From Atopobacter phocae ATCC BAA-285 (lineage in GTDB: Bacteria; Bacillota; Bacilli; Lactobacillales; Aerococcaceae): a stretch of DNA of 44,284 nt. Location of the stretch: contig NZ_JAGN01000008.1 of NCBI RefSeq assembly GCF_000526675.1, forward strand, positions 1 through 44,284, written 5' to 3'. This document shows positions 22,431-31,505 of this stretch, piece by piece. The notes below the pieces were generated by a model. It had not been told where the DNA came from. It saw nothing but the letters and a program-made list of their open reading frames with translations, and did not search any database. The translations under genes were made by a program, and so were the position numbers. The stretch's first letter is position 1; every line of letters begins with the position of its first letter.

Positions 22431-23795
22431 TTACGGAGAGACTGAACGATTTTGTCTGATGCGGTAGAGAATGAAACTGAAAATAAAGCCAATCAGTGAT
22501 GGAATAATCCAACCCATTCCAACCGATAAGAACGGTACCGTTTCTTTTGCTTGATCGTAAAAACGAACGAAGCCAATCATTTGTTGAATGTGTTCAGGTG
22601 TTTGTGCTAACCCATCGATAATAGCGACCGGCAATGTAAATAATGACGTCAATAAAAAGACAGACGGCGCATGATTAAATAGTGGCGATAAAATCGATAG
22701 AAAAATTAAAACAATGACTAATGGATAAAGGAACATGAGTAATGGGACACTTAATTGAATTAACTGCGTTAAACCAATGTTAGCTACTACACATGAAAAA
22801 CTTGTTGTTAAAATAACGTACGTTTTATAACTTGGTCCATTAGGAAACATATCAATAAAAGTTTCAGAAAAAGCAGTAATTAAACCAATACCAGTTTTTA
22901 AACAGGCTAATGCAACGGTTAGGAAGAGTATAACTTGACCAAAACGACCAAAATAATGACTCGCCACTAAACTTAAAATTTGACCGCCATTTTGCGTATC
23001 ACCATATACGGGGGCAGTGAACGCACCGATATACGCTAGAGCAACATAAATGATACCCATTACGACAACGGCCAATGCGCCTGATTTAATAACGTGTGAA
23101 GAAACGTCTTTTGGATGCGTCACACCTTTTGCTTTCACTGTATTTACAACTATAATACCAAAGGCTAATGCTGCTAATGCATCTACAGTGTTATACCCAT
23201 CTAAAAATCCTTTTAAGAAAGGGGTGCTCGCATAAACAGGTGTAGGGATGGCTTGATCTAAACTACTCATCGGAAAGACAAAGGAAGCAATAATTAAGAA
23301 ACTTAAAAAGAATAAAAAGAGCGGGTTTAAAAATTTACCCACAATGTCTAAAATATTTCCCGGTTTCAATGAAAAAATTAAAACAAGCACAAAAAATATA
23401 ATGGTAAATAACATTAAATATAATGGCGAGGGAGAATCAAACACTTGACTTAATCCTACTTCATAAGAAACTGTTGCTAAACGTGGTACAACAAAAAGTG
23501 GTCCAATCGTTAAATACAGCAATATCGTTACAAAATAGGCATAAGCGGGATGAACTTTAGACGTTAAGTCAAATAATCCATTACTTCTAGTCATCGCAAT
23601 TGCAATCACCCCTAAAAGAGGAAATCCAACGGAAGAGACAAGAAATCCTAAAATACTAATCGAAACTAATGAGCCGGCTTGCTTCCCTAAAAAAATAGGA
23701 AAGATTAAATTACCTGCTCCGAAAAATAGACCAAACAACATCGAGGCGATGCCGACATAGTCCAAAAAAGAAAACTTTTTTGTAGTGTTTGTCAT
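22431..23795 (-). CDS. brnQ: Branched-chain amino acid:cation symporter, BrnQ (LIVCS family)
   Basis: 454 aa, twelve predicted membrane helices. The family start is clear: LDYVGIASMLFGLFFGAGNLIFPIFLGKQAGS; GFLDGYNTVDALAALAFGIIVVN is the other signature stretch. It takes up Leu, Ile and Val with Na+ or H+. RBS AAAGGAG. The AT-rich upstream region (23796-23970) should hold its promoter; I saw no convincing CodY box or T-box there. Confidence 0.92.
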   Translation of the reverse strand: MTNTTKKFSFLDYVGIASMLFGLFFGAGNLIFPIFLGKQAGSLVSISILGFLVSSVGFPLLGVIAIAMTRSNGLFDLTSKVHPAYAYFVTILLYLTIGPLFVVPRLATVSYEVGLSQVFDSPSPLYLMLFTIIFFVLVLIFSLKPGNILDIVGKFLNPLFLFFLSFLIIASFVFPMSSLDQAIPTPVYASTPFLKGFLDGYNTVDALAALAFGIIVVNTVKAKGVTHPKDVSSHVIKSGALAVVVMGIIYVALAYIGAFTAPVYGDTQNGGQILSLVASHYFGRFGQVILFLTVALACLKTGIGLITAFSETFIDMFPNGPSYKTYVILTTSFSCVVANIGLTQLIQLSVPLLMFLYPLVIVLIFLSILSPLFNHAPSVFLLTSLFTLPVAIIDGLAQTPEHIQQMIGFVRFYDQAKETVPFLSVGMGWIIPSLIGFIFSFILYRIRQNRSVSP

Positions 23796-23972
23796 GAAAC
23801 AAACGCTCCTTTCTTTCCTTCGAACAAATTTGAATTACTGTTAATTTAAAACAGATAGGGTGAAAAATCAAGTAAAAAATGAGAATTTGTTTAAAAAATT
23901 AAAATTTAATGAGTGGAAATTACAACAAGAAAAATGAAACATTTCCAATAAAAAATATAAGTCATTCCAAAT

Positions 23973-24014
23973 AAAAAACTGCACCAGCCGACAAAGTCTA
24001 GTCGAGGTGCAGTT
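23973..24014 (-). terminator. Intrinsic terminator of hit-ytxH
   Basis: Minus strand: AACTGCACC / GGTGCAGTT stem with an inner CGAC/GTCG pair, then TTTTTTA. Confidence 0.85.
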
Positions 24015-24025
24015 GATCTTTTGAA

Positions 24026-24391
24026 TTAAGATTTGTCAGATGATGCAATTTTTTCAGTTGCTTCTTCAACGTTACCTTTTAAGCGCATAATCGCTTCTTG
24101 AATACGTTGAATACGCGGTTCAATTTCTTTCTCGAAGTTAAGTGCTTTGTATTGTACTTCTTCAGTAAAATCTTTAACACCACGTAGACCTTCGTTTTGT
24201 AATTGCTCAAGTGATTGCGTTAATTGTTTCGTACTATTCGTAACTTCTTGTACATCACCACTTAACTCATCTAATTTTTCTTTGAGTTGCTTACGGTTTG
24301 TTTCGCCATCATTAGGATTCAATAGTAACGCAATAATACTACCTGATAAGCTACCAAAGATAATCCCTTTCATAAACTGTTTCAACATCAT
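24026..24391 (-). CDS. YtxH-like small membrane-associated protein
   Basis: 121 aa. The N-terminal GIIFGSLSGSIIALLLNPNDGETNRKQL segment is a short hydrophobic hairpin typical of YtxH-domain proteins, followed by a long amphipathic region (about residues 35-115) with coiled-coil spacing. Function is not known; related proteins are stress-linked in Bacillus. The start codon overlaps the hit stop (TAATG), so it is translationally coupled to hit. Confidence 0.75.
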   Translation of the reverse strand: MMLKQFMKGIIFGSLSGSIIALLLNPNDGETNRKQLKEKLDELSGDVQEVTNSTKQLTQSLEQLQNEGLRGVKDFTEEVQYKALNFEKEIEPRIQRIQEAIMRLKGNVEEATEKIASSDKS

Positions 24392-24822
24392 TAAGCCTCC
24401 TCGTGTGCGGCGCGGATAGTTTCAGCTAATGCTTTTAAGTCCTCCGCTGTATAGTGATCGTTGTTAGTGCCCCATTTTAATCCGAAATCATCAGTCGCTC
24501 CATAACGTGGAATGAGATGAAGGTGTGAGTGAAAGACACTTTGATACGCTTGTTCGCCGTTGTTATTCAAAATATTTAATCCGACCATTTCTGGAAAGGC
24601 GCGTTGTAATGCGCGTGCAATTTTAGGAACACGGCTGAATACCGTCGCAGCTAGTTCATCCGAATAGTCAAAAATAGTAGCAACATGTTCTTTAGGAATG
24701 ACTAAAGTATGGCCTTTTGTCACTTGAGTAATATCAAGGAAAGCTAACACTTCATCATCTTCATAAACAATATGTGCAGGTATTTCTTTTTTTATAATCT
24801 TTTCAAAAATAGTTTCACTCAT
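24391..24822 (-). CDS. hit: HIT family nucleotide-binding hydrolase
   Basis: 143 aa. The histidine triad H-x-H-x-H is present in FHSHLHLIPRYG (about residues 98-109), and the N-terminal IFEKIIKKEIPAHIVYEDD is typical of the Hint branch. These enzymes hydrolyse AMP-linked nucleophiles; the cellular substrate in Bacilli is unclear. As in other Bacilli it is close to ecsAB and transcribed away from it. An alpha/beta hydrolase gene sits between them here. RBS AAAGGAGG. Confidence 0.9.
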   Translation of the reverse strand: MSETIFEKIIKKEIPAHIVYEDDEVLAFLDITQVTKGHTLVIPKEHVATIFDYSDELAATVFSRVPKIARALQRAFPEMVGLNILNNNGEQAYQSVFHSHLHLIPRYGATDDFGLKWGTNNDHYTAEDLKALAETIRAAHEEA

Positions 24823-24897
24823 GAGCGTTCCTCCTTTAAACGGTTAACTAAATCAATTATAACATATTATCGTACACGACTGAGAGTGAGATGGTTA

Positions 24898-24934
24898 GAA
24901 AAAAAGAAGCCCTCGATTAAACGTTGGACTTCTT
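24898..24934 (-). terminator. Intrinsic terminator of the alpha/beta hydrolase gene
   Basis: Minus strand: AAGAAGTCC / GGGCTTCTT stem, then TTTTTTT. Confidence 0.8.
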
Positions 24935-24950
24935 CCTTATTATAATTATA

Positions 24951-25937
24951 TTATTCCGGCCAATAGTTTGTTAAAAATTGCGCGACACGTTCTTCGTATT
25001 CTTTTGGATAAGTTTCTAATGATTTAGCATGGCCAACGCCTTTTGTAATCCAAATATCTTTTGGTCCTTGTGTGGCCTCATATAACTCATTTACCATTTT
25101 TGTAGGAACGAAGTCATCCGTATCACCATGAATGAACAGAATGGGGCGACGATTGTTGCGTAATTGGTTAGTTGCGCTACCTTCTTTAAAATTAAATCCT
25201 TCGACAAACTGTGTATAGAAGGAAGTGAGAGGAATCATCGGAAGACGTGGTAAATTATAAGTTTCTTTTAATTGATAAGTGAATTCGTCATCAATACTTG
25301 TATAACCACAGTCTTCAATAATTAATTTTACATTGTCAGGTAAATCCTCACCACTTGTCATCATTACAGTTGCTGCTCCCATACTTAATCCAAATAGTCC
25401 AATTTCTACCGTTTTTTGTTCAGGATGCTTTGAAGCATATTGACTGGTAATGTTATCGATCCATTGCTTGTAGTCTAATCGATCCATCCACCCCATACCA
25501 CGATATTCGCCTTCACTCAATCCATGTCCACGAGCAGCGGGTAATAATACGTCATAGCCCATTTTGTAGAATAATTTAGCATATCGTTCCATAGCAGCAG
25601 GGCTTCTTGCATAACCGTGTGCTATAATCACTAGACGATTCGGTGTACTTTTTTTATGTGGGTGGGTAAACAACGCAGCTGAAAGTTTAAGGTTATCTTG
25701 ACTCATCTGTGTTAGCCACTCCAATTGGTGGGGGCCTAAGTCAAACTGTTCGATAGTACTTTTTTCTTCATCATTAGGTAAACGTTTGTCTGATTCGAAT
25801 GATCCAGGGGAAGTTTTTATGGCATAATTATGTAAATAAACTGTCCCATAACCTAGTCCAATGACGACTGTTAAAGAAATAATAGCAATAACAGAAAGCG
25901 AAATACGCTTGATAATTTTTTTTCGTTTTGTTTTCAA
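24951..25937 (-). CDS. Membrane-anchored alpha/beta hydrolase (serine esterase-like)
   Basis: 328 aa. A basic N-terminus and one membrane helix (about residues 12-34) put the enzyme outside the cytoplasm, anchored. Alpha/beta-hydrolase features: the oxyanion region IIAHGYARS, nucleophile Ser in GLSMGAA, acid Asp in HGDTDDFVP and His in GVGHAKS. It resembles the YqkD/BEM46-type group, with unknown natural substrate. It lies between hit and ecsA, on the hit strand. Confidence 0.85.
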   Translation of the reverse strand: MKTKRKKIIKRISLSVIAIISLTVVIGLGYGTVYLHNYAIKTSPGSFESDKRLPNDEEKSTIEQFDLGPHQLEWLTQMSQDNLKLSAALFTHPHKKSTPNRLVIIAHGYARSPAAMERYAKLFYKMGYDVLLPAARGHGLSEGEYRGMGWMDRLDYKQWIDNITSQYASKHPEQKTVEIGLFGLSMGAATVMMTSGEDLPDNVKLIIEDCGYTSIDDEFTYQLKETYNLPRLPMIPLTSFYTQFVEGFNFKEGSATNQLRNNRRPILFIHGDTDDFVPTKMVNELYEATQGPKDIWITKGVGHAKSLETYPKEYEERVAQFLTNYWPE

Positions 25938-26114
25938 AAGCGAGGGTTCCTCCTAGTATTTATTTGATTTTTGATAATTTAATCATACTTATATTCAATA
26001 AAATGTCAATTATAATTTTAAATATTGTATAATTACAAGTAAAAATATTATAAAAAAGTAAAAAAATAAATTAATGAAAAGTTGATGTTCATGTTTTAGC
26101 TTCCAATTAATTTG

Positions 26115-26123
26115 TGATACAAT
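26115..26123 (+). promoter_or_regulatory. Extended -10 promoter of ecsAB
   Basis: TGA-TACAAT about 40 nt before ecsA. No clear -35 was seen. Confidence 0.4.
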
Positions 26124-26162
26124 AATTACACTATTTATTGAGCAATTGAATGAGGTGAACGA

Positions 26163-26912
26163 ATGTTAGAGCTACAGCATGTTAGTGGTGGATATTTAAA
26201 TAAAGAGGTACTTCATGATGTATCGTTTCAAGTGCCAACCGCTAGTATTACAGCCCTCATTGGGTTAAACGGAGCGGGGAAATCAACGACGATTAAACAC
26301 ATTTTGGGTTTATTACCATTGCGTCAAGGACAAATTATAAATCATGGGCTATCATTAAATGCGCCTAATTATTTAAAGCAACTAGCTTATGTACCAGAGA
26401 TGCCAATGCTTTATCAAGAGTTAACCGTACAAGAGCACGTGGAACTTGTGCTTACATCATATCACGTTGACGACAAAGAACGTATTAAAAAGCGTGCGCT
26501 AAATTATTTAAAAGCATTTCGTCTAGAACATGAGTGGACTTCTTATCCGGCATACTTTTCAAAAGGCATGCAACAAAAAGTGATGTTAGTTTGCGCTTTA
26601 ATGCTAGACGTTCCACTTTACGTTATTGATGAGCCGTTTCTCGGGTTAGATCCGTTGGGCATTCAAACGTTATTAGAAATCATTACGATAAAGAAACAAG
26701 AAGGGCGTGCAGTTTTACTTTCAACGCATGTGTTAGATACAGCGGAGCGCTTTTGTGATCACTTTATTATTATTGATGCAGGCCAAGTTATTAATACAGG
26801 CACACTTGATGAATTATTAGCAACTACTCATACCCACAACCTATCCGACGCTTACTTCCACTTAGTCGGTCAAAGTCAACGCGTAGCGACTGACTTATTA
26901 CGAGAAGTGTGA
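26163..26912 (+). CDS. ecsA: ABC transporter ATPase EcsA
   Basis: 249 aa. Walker A GLNGAGKST (about residue 37), a degenerate signature FSKGMQQKVM, Walker B LYVIDEPFLGLDP and switch His in STHVLDTAERF. Ecs systems influence secretion, intramembrane proteolysis by RasP, and competence in Bacillus. The transported substrate is not firmly known. It is followed after 12 nt by ecsB. Confidence 0.9.
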   Translation: MLELQHVSGGYLNKEVLHDVSFQVPTASITALIGLNGAGKSTTIKHILGLLPLRQGQIINHGLSLNAPNYLKQLAYVPEMPMLYQELTVQEHVELVLTSYHVDDKERIKKRALNYLKAFRLEHEWTSYPAYFSKGMQQKVMLVCALMLDVPLYVIDEPFLGLDPLGIQTLLEIITIKKQEGRAVLLSTHVLDTAERFCDHFIIIDAGQVINTGTLDELLATTHTHNLSDAYFHLVGQSQRVATDLLREV

Positions 26913-26924
26913 GGTGAGTGACTA

Positions 26925-27992
26925 ATGGATACATTGAATCAAAAGGAGCGCGGTCGGCAACTTTATGCGGCACGACAAAAGAAGTATGTAAAGCAAATGT
27001 CGCACTATTTAAAGTATGTATTGAATGATCATTCCATGTTGATGTTATTCTTTTTACTTGGTGGTTTTGTTTATTTTGCTCAACCGTTTTTAAATGAGCC
27101 AACGTTTGTCGGACGTATGTTACTGTTATTTTTTTTCTTAGGTAGTCTATTCATAACCTTAGCTTTTTCATTCGTATTATTAATTAAACCAGCGGACATG
27201 TTTTTTATGCGAGCAGATGAAAAGCTTTGGGCTAATTATTTTGAGCGAGCTAAGCGACAAACATTATGGACACGAATTCTAATGTGGGGCGTATATTGGC
27301 TCGTATTGAGCGGGTTGTTCAAAGTGTATACGATGGAATTAATAGTTGCCGTATTAGTGAGCGGACTTCTTTTAATTGGACGGTACATGTGGAAAAATAA
27401 ACGATTCCAACAACAAACATGGCCAGACTGGGTGCAAGAAGAAAATGAGCGCATGCAACGTGTGCTATTATTTTTCAGTCAATTTACAACCGTTCGGGAA
27501 TATCAACGGCAAATGACCGAACCGTTTAACGGCTTGAATTCGATACTTATTCCGATAAGAAAGCGAATGGCAAGTATTAAAGGATGGTACGTTTTAACCC
27601 ATGCTTTTCGTGAAAGAGGCTATGTTCTGTTTTCATTAGGCGTTTTATTTGGTAGTATAGTGATCAGCGCAACCATTTCATCAATTTGGTTGAATGGATT
27701 AATTGCGTGGACGAGTTTAGTTATATTAAGTTTAAAATGGCGTCAATTAAAGGATTTAGAACTTAATAAATCATCTATTTTGAGTCGATTGGATCATGTA
27801 GAATCATTTCGACTCGATTTTAAACGAATGATTTGGATTGTTTTGTTGTCACAGGCGATAATTTTAGGTATAGTTAATAGAGTCATTCATTTGAAACATT
27901 TATCAATCGAACAACTAGCTATTTATTGTGGAGGTGTCATTATTATTGGCATCTTATCTTCGCGCATGAAGATAAAAAAACACGGACAATAA
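26925..27992 (+). CDS. ecsB: ABC transporter permease EcsB
   Basis: 355 aa with about six to eight hydrophobic segments in two groups (about 45-90 and 115-150; then 225-275 and 295-345) separated by a hydrophilic central loop, as in EcsB. The cytoplasmic start RQLYAARQKKYVKQMSHYLKYVLNDHS is typical. It works with EcsA, the preceding gene. There is no ecsC in the window. Confidence 0.88.
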   Translation: MDTLNQKERGRQLYAARQKKYVKQMSHYLKYVLNDHSMLMLFFLLGGFVYFAQPFLNEPTFVGRMLLLFFFLGSLFITLAFSFVLLIKPADMFFMRADEKLWANYFERAKRQTLWTRILMWGVYWLVLSGLFKVYTMELIVAVLVSGLLLIGRYMWKNKRFQQQTWPDWVQEENERMQRVLLFFSQFTTVREYQRQMTEPFNGLNSILIPIRKRMASIKGWYVLTHAFRERGYVLFSLGVLFGSIVISATISSIWLNGLIAWTSLVILSLKWRQLKDLELNKSSILSRLDHVESFRLDFKRMIWIVLLSQAIILGIVNRVIHLKHLSIEQLAIYCGGVIIIGILSSRMKIKKHGQ

Positions 27993-28028
27993 GCGAATAA
28001 ATTTTAAGTGAGTTAAGGTGGAACAGTT

Positions 28029-28826
28029 ATGGATTACAATATGGACTCGGGTTGGCAACTACATCCTGTTGGTGGCGATACGGGACAAGCTTACATGGGA
28101 ACAAAAGAAAACCAACGAATTTTTTTGAAGAAAAACTCTTCACCTTTCTTAGCGGCTTTGTCGAACGAAGGGATTACAGCTCGCTTAATCTGGACGAGAC
28201 GAGCACATAATGGCGACATTTTGACTGCCCAAGAATGGTTAGAAGGGCGAACGTTAGAACCAGAAGATATGAGTCGCCCAGATGTCGTTGATATTATTAA
28301 GAACGTTCATCTGAGTACTCGATTGCTGAGTATGTTAGAACAGCTTCAAGGAAGAGTTTACGAACCGCGAGATTTTGTAGTGGAATTTAAAGAAAATTTG
28401 CATCGTGATTTACAAACCCATCAATGGGTGAATCGGGTGCTCGATTACTTAATTGAAACACAAGATGTGATTACTTGTTATCATAAGACAGTATGTCATG
28501 GTGATTTGAATCGCAAAAACTTTATTGAGACAGATAACCAATCACTTTATTTAGTGGATTGGGAGAAAGTCCGTATCTCTGATCCCATGTATGACGTGGC
28601 GTATGTGGTAACGAATTATGTTCCATTAAACCAATGGGAAGCTTGGTTTGAACAATACGGATTAGAAATGACGAACAGTTTATACCAACGTTTTGAATGG
28701 TTTTGTTTGATGAATTTACTTTTATTTATTAAACAGGGACATTTTGAAGGACGGTTAAGAGAAGTCAATGAAAAAATTATTTTAATGAAACACATCTATA
28801 ATGAGCGAGCAATCATGGACGTATAA
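28029..28826 (+). CDS. ytmP: YtmP-like phosphotransferase (APH/choline kinase fold)
   Basis: 265 aa. Kinase-like catalytic motifs: the Brenner box CHGDLNRKNF (about residue 155) and the metal-binding LVDWEKVRISDPMYDVAYV (about residue 178). The ATP-binding lysine is likely in the IFLKKNSS stretch. It sits directly upstream of trmB, as ytmP does in Bacillus. The substrate is unknown; it is not an obvious antibiotic-resistance enzyme. Confidence 0.82.
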   Translation: MDYNMDSGWQLHPVGGDTGQAYMGTKENQRIFLKKNSSPFLAALSNEGITARLIWTRRAHNGDILTAQEWLEGRTLEPEDMSRPDVVDIIKNVHLSTRLLSMLEQLQGRVYEPRDFVVEFKENLHRDLQTHQWVNRVLDYLIETQDVITCYHKTVCHGDLNRKNFIETDNQSLYLVDWEKVRISDPMYDVAYVVTNYVPLNQWEAWFEQYGLEMTNSLYQRFEWFCLMNLLLFIKQGHFEGRLREVNEKIILMKHIYNERAIMDV

Positions 28827-28871
28827 AGCCAAGATTGCTTTGTTTTTTCATGAAAGTAAAGGAGAATAGAA

Positions 28872-29522
28872 ATGCGTTTAAGACATAAACCGTGGGCGAA
28901 AGATTTAATGGATAGCCATCCGGAATGGGTATTAGATCATCCGGTTGAATGGCGTGGTAAGTGGCATGAGTTATTCGGTAACGAGCAGCCTCTTCATGTA
29001 GAAATTGGAACGGGTAAAGGGCAATTTATAGTAGAAATGGCTCGCTTGCATCCAACAATTAATTTTGTCGGTGTGGAATTACAAGAAAGTGTATTAGTGG
29101 TTGTACTACAAAAATTATTAGACGATCCATTGCCAAATGTGCGTTTATTACATTCAAATGGTAGTGAATTAACGCAATATTTTAATGATGGTGAAGTGGA
29201 CCAAATTTATTTAAACTTTTCGGATCCGTGGCCTAAAAAACGTCATGCGAAACGTCGTTTAACACACCCGCTTTTCATCAAAACTTACAAAAAAATATTA
29301 AACGAGAATGGGCAGCTTCAATTAAAAACGGACAACCGTAAATTATTTGAATATTCACTCGTTTCATTTAATGCAACAGGTTTGCACTTAACAGAAGTGT
29401 CGCTTGACTTACATCGTGATCAAGACCCAGACAATGTCATGACTGAGTATGAACAAAAATTTAGTCCAAACGGGCCGATTTATCGTGCGCGTTATCAATT
29501 TAAACCCGTTGAATTAGACTAA
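28872..29522 (+). CDS. trmB: tRNA (guanine-N7)-methyltransferase
   Basis: 216 aa, Rossmann-fold SAM-dependent enzyme. SAM motif EIGTGKGQF (about residue 42), VGVELQESV (motif II) and the family signature NFSDPWPKKRHAKRRL (about residue 115). It methylates G46 in the tRNA variable loop. It follows the ytmP-like gene in the usual Bacilli order. RBS AAAGGAG. Confidence 0.95.
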   Translation: MRLRHKPWAKDLMDSHPEWVLDHPVEWRGKWHELFGNEQPLHVEIGTGKGQFIVEMARLHPTINFVGVELQESVLVVVLQKLLDDPLPNVRLLHSNGSELTQYFNDGEVDQIYLNFSDPWPKKRHAKRRLTHPLFIKTYKKILNENGQLQLKTDNRKLFEYSLVSFNATGLHLTEVSLDLHRDQDPDNVMTEYEQKFSPNGPIYRARYQFKPVELD

Positions 29523-29531
29523 AAATAAGTA

Positions 29532-29566
29532 TAAAAAAACTCATGTCGAATCAAGTTCGAATGAGT
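29532..29566 (-). terminator. Intrinsic terminator of the minus-strand membrane-protein gene
   Basis: Minus strand: ACTCAT-CGAA type stem against TTCG-ATGAGT, then seven T. Confidence 0.8.
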
Positions 29567-29580
29567 GCTTATAAAAAATG

Positions 29581-29611
29581 GAGTTGAGTAATTACTCAAC
29601 TCTTTTTATTT
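29581..29611 (+). terminator. Intrinsic terminator of trmB
   Basis: Perfect 22-bp palindrome starting GAGTTGAGTAA, then TTTTTATTTTT. Its right arm overlaps the last codons of the convergent gene. Confidence 0.85.
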
Positions 29612-29991
29612 TTAGTTAATAAAGTTGTGTTATTTTCAGACGCTTCAACCGCAGTCAGCTGGAAAGAACAAATGCGTCCAGTGTGCGTATCAACGGTAAA
29701 GTGATAGTTCAAAACGCTATCGTCAGTTGAATCTTTAATTTGAATAGCGCCATGATAGACTTCCAAATTACTAAATCGACCAGGTAAATCTTGCGGAATG
29801 TGACTAATCCATGAGCCAACAATACAAGGGGAATGCTTGCAATAAGCCATAACCCGTTCTAGCGCATCTTCAGGGTCAATTCGTTTATTGTAAAAGTAAT
29901 AACTAATTGATCCAATAACAGTTAAAACAGATAACGCTGCGGTAATTCCTAGACCAAGAGGTGAGAGTTCTTTTCTTTGAGATTTCGGCAT
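29596..29991 (-). CDS. Small membrane-anchored protein, PepSY-like domain
   Basis: 131 aa. A single N-terminal membrane helix (about residues 11-33) is followed by an extracytoplasmic domain with EDALERVMAYC, IQIKDSTDDSVLNYHFTVDTHTGRI and SFQL, a pattern like PepSY-type domains that often restrain peptidases. Two Cys, in MAYCKHSPCIVGSW, could form a disulfide. Small proteins of this kind occur beside trmB and the M42 peptidase in other Bacilli. The family assignment is tentative. RBS AAAGGATG. Confidence 0.6.
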   Translation of the reverse strand: MPKSQRKELSPLGLGITAALSVLTVIGSISYYFYNKRIDPEDALERVMAYCKHSPCIVGSWISHIPQDLPGRFSNLEVYHGAIQIKDSTDDSVLNYHFTVDTHTGRICSFQLTAVEASENNTTLLTKNKKS

Positions 29992-30078
29992 ATAAACATC
30001 CTTTCTATACGAATTTCATCAAATAGTGGGTGTAAACGGTGGATATTAAAGCTGAAAATACATAACACCTGTAAAATT

Positions 30079-30087
30079 ATTATAACA
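30079..30087 (-). promoter_or_regulatory. Extended -10 promoter for the PepSY-like gene
   Basis: Minus strand TGT-TATAAT, about 90 nt before the gene start. The 30002-30367 intergenic region thus holds this divergent promoter, an AT-rich middle and the pepA promoter. Confidence 0.5.
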
Positions 30088-30239
30088 AAAAATAAATTAA
30101 AAAAAGGCTTTTCATTAAAATTTTATTTTTAAGAATTTTTTTAGACAGTTGAAAAGGAAAATATAGCTAGTCATACTCAATTTTGTAGTCATATCAAGAT
30201 ATATCGCGAAGTCGCTTGTAAAGAAAAACTCTTAGGACT

Positions 30240-30280
30240 TTGCGATTTTACTTGAAATTCGCTATAATAAGTTAGCGAAT
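30240..30280 (+). promoter_or_regulatory. pepA promoter with a palindromic operator on the -10 box
   Basis: TTGCGA (30240-30245), a 17-bp spacer and TATAAT (30263-30268). The inverted repeat ATTCGCTA-N8-TAGCGAAT (30257-30280) has perfect 8-bp arms and overlaps the -10 box, the position expected for a repressor site. Confidence 0.7.
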
Positions 30281-30367
30281 TATACGAATAAAAAAAGCAA
30301 ATAGATGGACGCTATTTTTTAGTCAAAAATGAAGGATTTACAAAAGTAAAAATAAGGAGGAAGACAG

Positions 30368-31462
30368 ATGGAATTGAGTGACACATCTTGGCAACTAATT
30401 AAAACTTTTACAGAGGCACAAGGAACGAGTGGCTTTGAGAAACCGATTCGTGAAATGATGCGTGAAGCTATGGAACCATTTGTAGATGAAATTCAACAAG
30501 ATGGGTTAGGTGGGATTTTTGGTATTAAACGAGCTAAAAATCATAACGAAGACACGCCGGTTGTTATGTTTGCGAGTCATATGGACGAAGTCGGCTTCAT
30601 GGTGACAAACATCAATAAACAAGGATTGTTTAATGTTGCACCACTTGGCGGGTGGAATCCACACGTGGTGAGTAGCCAACGCTTTACCTTATTTACTCAA
30701 AAAGGGACATATCCATGTATTTCAAGTTCTGTTCCACCTCACCTATTACGTGGCACAAGCGGGAAGAAAGATATTACGGTTGATGACATTTTGTTTGACG
30801 CTGGTTTTGAATCGGCTGAAGAAGCGCATGAATATGGCGTACGAATTGGCGATGCAATTGTACCGCAATCTGAAACAGTTTTAACTGCTAATAAGAAACG
30901 AATTATTAGTAAAGCATGGGACAATCGTTATGGTTGTATTGCATTAATTGAAACGTTACATGCTATTAAAGACATCGAATTACCTTATACATTAGTCATT
31001 GGGGCAAACGTGCAAGAGGAAGTTGGACTACGTGGTGCGCGAGTATCAACACATCAATTCCAACCTGATTTATTCTTTGCAGTGGATTGTTCACCCGCTA
31101 ATGATTTAACAGGTAAAGAGAATGTGCAAGGGCGTTTAGATGATGGATTCTTAATGCGTATTCAAGATCCACGAATGATTACTTTACCACAAATGGTTCA
31201 ATTCCTTAGAGAAACAGCGGATGCGCACGGTATTAAATATCAAGACTTTATTTCAAAAGGTGGAACGGACGCAGGAGCAGCGCATTTAGTAGGTAACGGT
31301 ATTCCAAGTGCAGTGATTGGTGTTCCTGGTCGTTACATTCATACACATCAAACGTTATTTTCAATTGCAGATTATCAAGCGGCATTAAGTATGATCATTG
31401 AAGTGATTAAAACATTAGATAAAGACACAATTAGTAACATCCGTTTGAACCCAGCTAAATAA
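30368..31462 (+). CDS. pepA: M42 family glutamyl aminopeptidase
   Basis: 364 aa. M42/PepA metal and catalytic residues can be placed: His and Asp in ASHMDEVGF, the bridging Asp in KAWDNRYGC, catalytic Glu-Glu in NVQEEVGLRGA, Asp in AVDCSPAND and the distal His in RYIHTHQTLF. It removes N-terminal Glu/Asp or other residues from peptides in the cytoplasm as part of peptide nutrition. Its own promoter has a palindromic operator. It precedes ytpR, as in other Bacilli. Confidence 0.92.
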   Translation: MELSDTSWQLIKTFTEAQGTSGFEKPIREMMREAMEPFVDEIQQDGLGGIFGIKRAKNHNEDTPVVMFASHMDEVGFMVTNINKQGLFNVAPLGGWNPHVVSSQRFTLFTQKGTYPCISSSVPPHLLRGTSGKKDITVDDILFDAGFESAEEAHEYGVRIGDAIVPQSETVLTANKKRIISKAWDNRYGCIALIETLHAIKDIELPYTLVIGANVQEEVGLRGARVSTHQFQPDLFFAVDCSPANDLTGKENVQGRLDDGFLMRIQDPRMITLPQMVQFLRETADAHGIKYQDFISKGGTDAGAAHLVGNGIPSAVIGVPGRYIHTHQTLFSIADYQAALSMIIEVIKTLDKDTISNIRLNPAK

Positions 31463-31505
31463 CTTCAAAAATAACGGATGTTAATAAACGAATGGAGAGA
31501 AAAAA

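Noticed and set aside
26163-27992. Bacteriocin or immunity ABC exporter
   Set aside because: Sequence pattern, gene order next to hit and lengths match EcsAB, and no precursor peptide gene is nearby.
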